DNA of 64,000 bases. Origin: Planotetraspora kaengkrachanensis (lineage in GTDB: Bacteria; Actinomycetota; Actinomycetes; Streptosporangiales; Streptosporangiaceae). The notes under the pieces are model-generated. The model was not told the DNA's origin, searched no databases, and saw only the letters and a list, made by a program, of their open reading frames with translations. A program made the position numbers and the translations under genes. Location of the stretch: the NCBI RefSeq assembly GCF_016862895.1, contig NZ_BONV01000010.1:62001-126000 (forward strand), in the 5' to 3' direction. Of the stretch, positions 59,517-64,000 are shown piece by piece (within the stretch, counting starts at the first letter, position 1; every line of letters starts with the position of its first letter).

Positions 59517-60554
59517 TCAGCGCGCGGACACCTCGTGAACGAGTTCGGTGAGGCGCGCCAACTGGCCGGGGTCGGTGGACGGGAGCACGCCGTGCCCGAG
59601 GTTGAACACGTGCCCCTCCGCCACCCGGCCGCGCTCCACCACCTCGCGGGCGCGCTCGTCGACCACCTTCCACGGAGCGAGCAGGATCGCGGGGTCGAGG
59701 TTGCCCTGGAGCGCCTTGCCCGCGCCGACCCGCAGGGCCGCCTCGTCCAGCGGCACCCGCCAGTCGACCCCGACCACGTCGGCCCCGGCCTCGCCCATGA
59801 GGCCGAGCAGCTCACCCGTCCCGACGCCGAAGTGGATCCGCGGCACCCCGAGGTCCTCCAGCTCCGTGAAGATCCGGCTGGTGTGGGGAAGCACATAGGT
59901 CCGGTAGTCCTGCGGCGCGACCGCGCCGACCCAGGAGTCGAACAGCTGCACCGCCGACGCGCCCGCCGCGGCCTGAACGCGCAGGAACCCCAGGGTGATC
60001 GTGGTGAGCCGGTCCATCAGCTCGTGCCACAGCTCGGGCTCGCCGTACATCATGGCCTTGGTGCGGTCGTGGTTCTTGGAGGGGCCGCCCTCGATCAGAT
60101 AGGACGCCAGGGTGAAGGGCCCTCCGGCGAAGCCGATCAGCGGAGTCGAGTCGAGCTCCTTGACGAGCGCCTCCACCGCCTCGGTGATGTACGAGACGTC
60201 GTCCGGCTCCAGCGGCCGCAGGCGGGCGACCCCGGCGTGGTCGGCGATCGGCGACTCGACGACCGGGCCGACACCGGGCTTGATGTCGAGGTCCACCCCG
60301 ATGGCCTTCAGCGGCACCACGATGTCGCTGAAGAAGATCGCCGCGTCCACGCCGTACCGGCGGACGGGCTGCATGGTGACCTCCACGACGAGATCCGGGG
60401 TGGCGCACGCGGTGAGCATCGCGAGCCCCTCCCTGACGCGCCGGTACTCGGGCAGCGACCGTCCTGCCTGGCGCATGAACCAGACGGGGGTGTGCGGGAC
60501 GGGCTCGCGCCGGCAGGCGCGGAGAAAAGCGGAGTCGGCCAGCTGGGGATTCAC
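59517..60554 (-). CDS. hemE: Uroporphyrinogen decarboxylase
   Basis: This 345-residue enzyme converts uroporphyrinogen III to coproporphyrinogen III, the substrate for CgoX. It has [16 protein letters not shown] near residue 22 (substrate-binding Arg), [21 protein letters not shown] near residue 140, and [14 protein letters not shown] near residue 317. GTG 60554 is the start, directly after a GGGGGA run. The stop is 3 bp from the end of the convergent lipoprotein gene. Confidence 0.96.
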   Translation of the reverse strand: MNPQLADSAFLRACRREPVPHTPVWFMRQAGRSLPEYRRVREGLAMLTACATPDLVVEVTMQPVRRYGVDAAIFFSDIVVPLKAIGVDLDIKPGVGPVVESPIADHAGVARLRPLEPDDVSYITEAVEALVKELDSTPLIGFAGGPFTLASYLIEGGPSKNHDRTKAMMYGEPELWHELMDRLTTITLGFLRVQAAAGASAVQLFDSWVGAVAPQDYRTYVLPHTSRIFTELEDLGVPRIHFGVGTGELLGLMGEAGADVVGVDWRVPLDEAALRVGAGKALQGNLDPAILLAPWKVVDERAREVVERGRVAEGHVFNLGHGVLPSTDPGQLARLTELVHEVSAR

Positions 60555-60869
60555 TCCCCCAGCGTCCCATGCCGGGCGACCGCCGGGTGCGCCAACCTCT
60601 CAGCTCGGCACGGCATCGGGATGATCTTCGCTCCCCCCGGCACGGCGCGGCACGCCCGGCGCCAATGATCGGTATGGTTGGCACACTCCGTCGTGTGGAT
60701 CTTCTCGCGGCTCGGCAAAATGTTCGTCAAACGAGCATCCGGCATCGATTCCAATGCCACTTTCGAGACACGCCGAGTGCGTTGCGGGGAAATGTCGGCG
60801 GGACATGCCAACGTCGGATCAGTCCTGAGCGACCGACACGACCGCGGATCCGACGAGAGGCCCGGAGCG
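60555..60869. other. Intergenic region between hemE and zinc-ribbon gene
   Basis: This 315-bp gap is somewhat richer in A and T than its surroundings and divides two divergent units. A -10-like TATGGT lies at 60672-60677 on the plus strand. An open frame from 60678 leads into the zinc-ribbon gene but its first part has no recognisable features. No clear operator or RNA seen. Confidence 0.45.
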
Positions 60870-61037
60870 ATGACTTCGATGTGGAGTTCCCCCGAACGCC
60901 GCACTGAGCACTGTGCCGGCTGCGACGCCGAGCGCACGTTCGAGCAGCCCACCTGCCCGGACGGCCACGACGAGCGTCCCGAGTTCCTCTGCATGACCTG
61001 CGGAGGCACCCTGCTGTTTGCGACGGCGACGGCTTGA
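60870..61037 (+). CDS. Small zinc-ribbon protein (55 aa)
   Basis: This protein of about 55 residues has two CxxC pairs, CAGCDAERTF and CMTCGGTLLF, with CPDGHDE between them, so probably a zinc ribbon. ATG 60870 has GAGAGG nine bases upstream; ATG 60879 is an alternative, and the frame is open to 60678. It lies just ahead of the DUF3000 and RNase D genes. No function known to me. Confidence 0.65.
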   Translation: MTSMWSSPERRTEHCAGCDAERTFEQPTCPDGHDERPEFLCMTCGGTLLFATATA

Positions 61038-61106
61038 CCACCATCCATGCCCCCCATCGCCACCCCCGTGCTACGCGCTCTCCCGAATCCGACCTACTCT
61101 TCGGTC

Positions 61107-61703
61107 ATGACCCTCGGTGAACCGCCGGCGCCTCCAGCCGCCTTCCGGCGTGCGCTGGAGACGCTGCGCCCCGCCGAGGTGCGGCCGGAGATCGAGCTGG
61201 AGGACATCCCCGCCCCCCAGCGCCTCGCCCCCTATTCGGGAGCGGTCGGAGCCTCCGTTTACCGCGACGACGACGAGCTCGCCGTCGGCCGCCTGATCAT
61301 GCTGTTCGATCCCGACGGCCAGCGGGGCTGGGAGGGCCCGTTCCGCCTGGTCGCCTACGTGCGCGCCGACATGGAGCCGGAGATCACGTCCGACCCGCTG
61401 CTCGGGCCGGTAGCGTGGAGCTGGCTCACCGAGGCGCTCGACTCCCACGGCGCGAACTACGCCGCTGCCGGCGGCACGGTCACGCGCGCGGTGTCCGAGG
61501 GCTTCGGCAACAAGGCCGAGGACCCCGTCACCACGGAGCTGGAGCTGCGGGCGTCCTGGTCGCCGCTGGACGAGGACCTGTCCGCGCACGTCGCCGCCTG
61601 GTGCGACCTGATGTGCCTCGCGGCGGGCATCCCGCCGCTGCCCCCCGACGTCGCGGCGCTTCACCCGCGCCCGGCGCGCCGAGAAGATCCGAAAGTGCCT
61701 TGA
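61107..61703 (+). CDS. DUF3000 family protein
   Basis: This 198-residue protein of the actinobacterial DUF3000 family has ELEDIPAPQRLAPYSGAVGA near residue 30, VAWSWLTEALDSHGANY near residue 106 and ELELRASWSPLDEDLSAHVAAW near residue 145. ATG 61107 is preceded by TACTCT at 61095-61100, suggesting a leaderless transcript starting at the ATG. The gene is next to RNase D. Function unknown. Confidence 0.85.
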   Translation: MTLGEPPAPPAAFRRALETLRPAEVRPEIELEDIPAPQRLAPYSGAVGASVYRDDDELAVGRLIMLFDPDGQRGWEGPFRLVAYVRADMEPEITSDPLLGPVAWSWLTEALDSHGANYAAAGGTVTRAVSEGFGNKAEDPVTTELELRASWSPLDEDLSAHVAAWCDLMCLAAGIPPLPPDVAALHPRPARREDPKVP

Positions 61704-61720
61704 CCTGTGACCGAGAACCT

Positions 61721-62944
61721 GTGACCGAACCCGAAGTCCAGCCCCTGTTGGAGCCGCGCGAGGGCATCCCCTCCGTCATCGAGGACCCTGCGGCTCTGGA
61801 GGCCGTCGTGCGCGCCTTCGCCGGGGGCACCGGCCCCGTGGCCGTCGACGCCGAACGCGCCTCGGGCTACCGCTACAGCGGCCGGGCCTACCTCGTCCAG
61901 CTTCGCCGTACGGGCGCGGGCAGCGCGCTCATCGACCCGATCGGCTGCCCCGACCTGAGCGGGCTCGACCACGCCCTCGCGGACGCCGAGATCGTGCTGC
62001 ACGCGGCGACGCAGGACCTGCCCTGCCTGTCCGAGCTCGGTTTCCGGCCGCGGCGGCTGTTCGACACCGAGCTGGCGGGAAGGCTGCTCGGCTACGAGCG
62101 CGTCGGGCTCGGCACGATGGTGGAGGTCGTCCTCGGGTTGCGGCTGGAGAAGGGGCACTCCGCGGCCGACTGGTCGACCCGGCCCCTTCCCGAGGCCTGG
62201 CTCCGGTACGCCGCGCTCGACGTCGAGGTGCTGATCGAGCTCCGCGACGCCCTGTACGCCGAGCTCGAGTCCACGGGCAAGCTCGACTGGGCGATAGAGG
62301 AGTTCGCCTCCATCGTCGCCGCCCCCGCCCACCCGCCGAGGAGCGATCCGTGGCGGCGGACCTCGGGCATCCACCGCGTGCGCACGCTGCGCGGCCTCGC
62401 CGTCGTCCGCGAGCTGTGGACGCTCCGGGACGAGATCGCCCGGACCTCCGATCTCGCGCCCGGCCGGGTGCTGCCGGACTCGGCGATCGTGCAGGCCGCG
62501 CTCGACCTGCCGCGAACCACCAAGGCGCTGACCGAGATCGCCCCCTTCACCGGCCGCAGCGCCCGGCGCCACCTGCGTGACTGGCTGGGAGCCGTGACCC
62601 GGGCGCGCGGGCTGGCCGAGTCTGACCTGCCGCAACCGGTCGGCCCGGGAGACGGGCCTCCTCCCGCCAACCGGTGGGCGGACCGCGACCCTGCCGCCGC
62701 ACGCCGGCTGGGGGCCGTTCGCACGGTGGTCGCCGCGCTCGCCGACGAGCACCGCATGCCGATCGAGAACCTGCTCCAGCCTGACGCGGTGCGCCGGCTC
62801 GCATGGGAGCCTCCCGCGGACCTGTCCGAGCAGGCCGTCGCCGAGCGGCTGCGCGGGCTGGGAGCCCGTGAGTGGCAGATCGCGCTGACCGCACATCCGA
62901 TGGCCAAGTCCCTCGAACGCCTGGAGATCAAGGGCGAGGTCTGA
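61721..62944 (+). CDS. rnd: Ribonuclease D
   Basis: This 407-residue 3'-5' exoribonuclease acts in tRNA and stable RNA maturation. The DEDD catalytic set is visible: VAVDAERASGYRY (Asp and Glu, near residue 40), HAATQDLPCL near residue 88, and YAALDVEVLIELRDAL near residue 167. A first HRDC domain (SGIHRVRTLRGLAVVRELW) lies near residue 217 and a less conserved helical region beyond. GTG 61721 is the start. A near-copy of the start region (GTGACCGAGAACCT at 61706) opens only a five-codon frame. Confidence 0.93.
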   Translation: MTEPEVQPLLEPREGIPSVIEDPAALEAVVRAFAGGTGPVAVDAERASGYRYSGRAYLVQLRRTGAGSALIDPIGCPDLSGLDHALADAEIVLHAATQDLPCLSELGFRPRRLFDTELAGRLLGYERVGLGTMVEVVLGLRLEKGHSAADWSTRPLPEAWLRYAALDVEVLIELRDALYAELESTGKLDWAIEEFASIVAAPAHPPRSDPWRRTSGIHRVRTLRGLAVVRELWTLRDEIARTSDLAPGRVLPDSAIVQAALDLPRTTKALTEIAPFTGRSARRHLRDWLGAVTRARGLAESDLPQPVGPGDGPPPANRWADRDPAAARRLGAVRTVVAALADEHRMPIENLLQPDAVRRLAWEPPADLSEQAVAERLRGLGAREWQIALTAHPMAKSLERLEIKGEV

Positions 62945-62973
62945 CCGGCCTCGTTCCTGGTCCCGACCGGTGT

Positions 62974-62999
62974 TAGGCTCGCCGGGAAAGCGCTTTCCC
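62974..62999 (+). promoter_or_regulatory. Promoter with LacI-type operator
   Basis: A TAGGCT -10-like hexamer (62974-62979) is followed by GGGAAAGCGCTTTCCC (62984-62999), a perfect 16-bp palindrome of the type bound by LacI-family repressors. It covers the expected transcription start and ends 22 bp before the ATG of the oxidoreductase gene. Repression relieved by a sugar-like inducer is predicted. Confidence 0.85.
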
Positions 63000-63021
63000 C
63001 CCTCGATCAGGAGTGCTTCGG

Positions 63022-64000
63022 ATGAGCGACCGCGTTCTCGGCGTCGTCATGAACGGCGCGACCGGGCGGATGGGATACCGCCAGCATCTGGTCCGTTCCG
63101 TTCTCGCCATCAACGAGCAGGGCGGGGTGACCCTGACCGACGGCGGCCGGGTGAGCCTGCGCCCCGTACTCGTCGGCCGCGGCCTCGGCAAACTCGCCGA
63201 CATCGCCGAGCGGCACGGCGTCGCCGACTACACCACCGACCTGGACGCCGCCCTGGCCGATCCGGCCAACGAGATCTACTTCGACGCCCAGGTCACGCAG
63301 GCCCGGGTGCCCGCGACGCTCAAGGCGATCGCGCGGGGCAAGCACGTCTACACCGAGAAGCCGACAGCCGAGACTCTCGCCGACGCCGTGCGACTGGCCC
63401 GGGCGGCCGAGGACGCCGGGGTGAAGAACGGCGTCGTGCAGGACAAGCTCTTCCTCCCTGGCCTGCTCAAGCTCAGGCGCCTCGTCGACGGCGGGTTCTT
63501 CGGCCGGATCCTCTCGGTGCGCGGCGAGTTCGGCTACTGGGTGTTCGAGGGCGACTGGCAACCGGCGCAACGCCCCTCGTGGAACTACCGGGCCGAGGAC
63601 GGCGGCGGCATCGTGCTCGACATGTTCCCGCATTGGACCTACGTGCTGGAGAACCTCTTCGGCCGGGTGGAGTCGGTGTACGCGCACGTCAGCACGCACA
63701 TCCCAGAGCGTTGGGATGAGAACGGCAAGGCGTACGCGGCGACCGCCGACGACGCGGCCTACGGCGTCTTCGAGCTCGAAGGCGGGATCGTCGCCCAGAT
63801 CAACTCCTCCTGGGCGGTACGGGTGAACCGCGACGAACTGGTGGAGTTCCAGGTGGACGGAACCCACGGCAGCGCGGTCGCCGGGCTTCGCGAGTGCCGG
63901 ATCCAGGACCGCGCCGGCACGCCGCGGCCGGTGTGGAACCCCGACCAGCCCGCCACCGAGTCGTTCCGCGACCAGTGGCAGCGGGTGCCGGACAACGCCG
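63022..64000 (+). CDS. Gfo/Idh/MocA family oxidoreductase (3' end outside window)
   Basis: About 326 codons are visible of an NAD(P)-dependent sugar or polyol dehydrogenase-like protein. The nucleotide-binding start is LGVVMNGATGRMGYRQH rather than the usual GxGxxG. VYTEKPTAETLADA near residue 110 holds the EKP motif, and DGGGIVLDMFPHWTYVLENLFG near residue 193 the catalytic-type GxxxDxxxH. Control by a LacI-type operator suggests carbohydrate catabolism. ATG 63022 follows CAGGAG. The stop is beyond the window. Confidence 0.9.
   Translation, partial: MSDRVLGVVMNGATGRMGYRQHLVRSVLAINEQGGVTLTDGGRVSLRPVLVGRGLGKLADIAERHGVADYTTDLDAALADPANEIYFDAQVTQARVPATLKAIARGKHVYTEKPTAETLADAVRLARAAEDAGVKNGVVQDKLFLPGLLKLRRLVDGGFFGRILSVRGEFGYWVFEGDWQPAQRPSWNYRAEDGGGIVLDMFPHWTYVLENLFGRVESVYAHVSTHIPERWDENGKAYAATADDAAYGVFELEGGIVAQINSSWAVRVNRDELVEFQVDGTHGSAVAGLRECRIQDRAGTPRPVWNPDQPATESFRDQWQRVPDNA

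Overview
The window is very GC-rich DNA with many GTG and TTG starts, 4-bp stop/start overlaps and several candidate leaderless genes. It carries WhiB, mycothiol-type DinB-fold enzymes, DUF3000, DUF1707, Hanks-type kinases and the coproporphyrin-dependent heme branch (HemE, CgoX, HemQ). Together these point to a chromosomal segment of a filamentous actinomycete. A Streptosporangiales-type host is my guess from gene style only. I see no rRNA, tRNA, prophage, transposase or CRISPR-Cas.

Layout. 1-18.5 kb is a catabolic island: hyuB-hyuA-coxG-like, then cydAB on the opposite strand, then a three-subunit molybdenum hydroxylase with an NCS2 (uracil/xanthine-type) permease, an S4 protein and a PucR regulator. 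Divergent from pucR is a DUF2877-FdrA-DUF1116 operon, the gene set linked to oxamate carbamoyltransferase. I read this as a purine, hydantoin or related N-heterocycle pathway of unknown substrate. 18.5-28.5 kb holds a Ser/Thr kinase, a family-A polymerase-like protein, a phosphoesterase, a divergent FAD-oxidase/glpD pair, an iron-box-controlled Suc_Fer protein and a WhiB protein. 28.5-35.6 kb holds a PRTase, rsgA, glyA with a ZTP riboswitch, a second kinase, a YihY-type membrane protein and a DinB-fold protein. 35.6-39.6 kb is a sulfate/sulfite assimilation operon behind a Cys leader peptide (sir, Zn ribbon, cysH, sirohydrochlorin chelatase). 39.6-48.6 kb holds a DinB-fold enzyme, a DUF1707 protein, an AidB-like dehydrogenase, OsmC, glgX, an AraC regulator and azlCD. 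48.6-55.4 kb has LigC, a RibD-like reductase, a fused acyl-CoA dehydrogenase, a LigD-type polymerase and msrB. 55.4-62.9 kb has heme synthesis, a DUF4349 lipoprotein, DUF3000 and RNase D. The window ends in a Gfo/Idh/MocA oxidoreductase behind a LacI-type operator.

The strongest unexplained signal is a repeat family with head GTGATCATGCACAGGTTCG. It occupies three gene-free gaps (about 30.5, 38.75 and 43.1-43.7 kb). Its copies recur almost exactly every 53 bp in all three loci. In the largest array the copies change orientation half-way while the spacing of the palindromic TGATCA cores continues. One copy supplies the start codon of the chelatase gene and another pair forms a long hairpin just after glyA. 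I know of no described element that matches.
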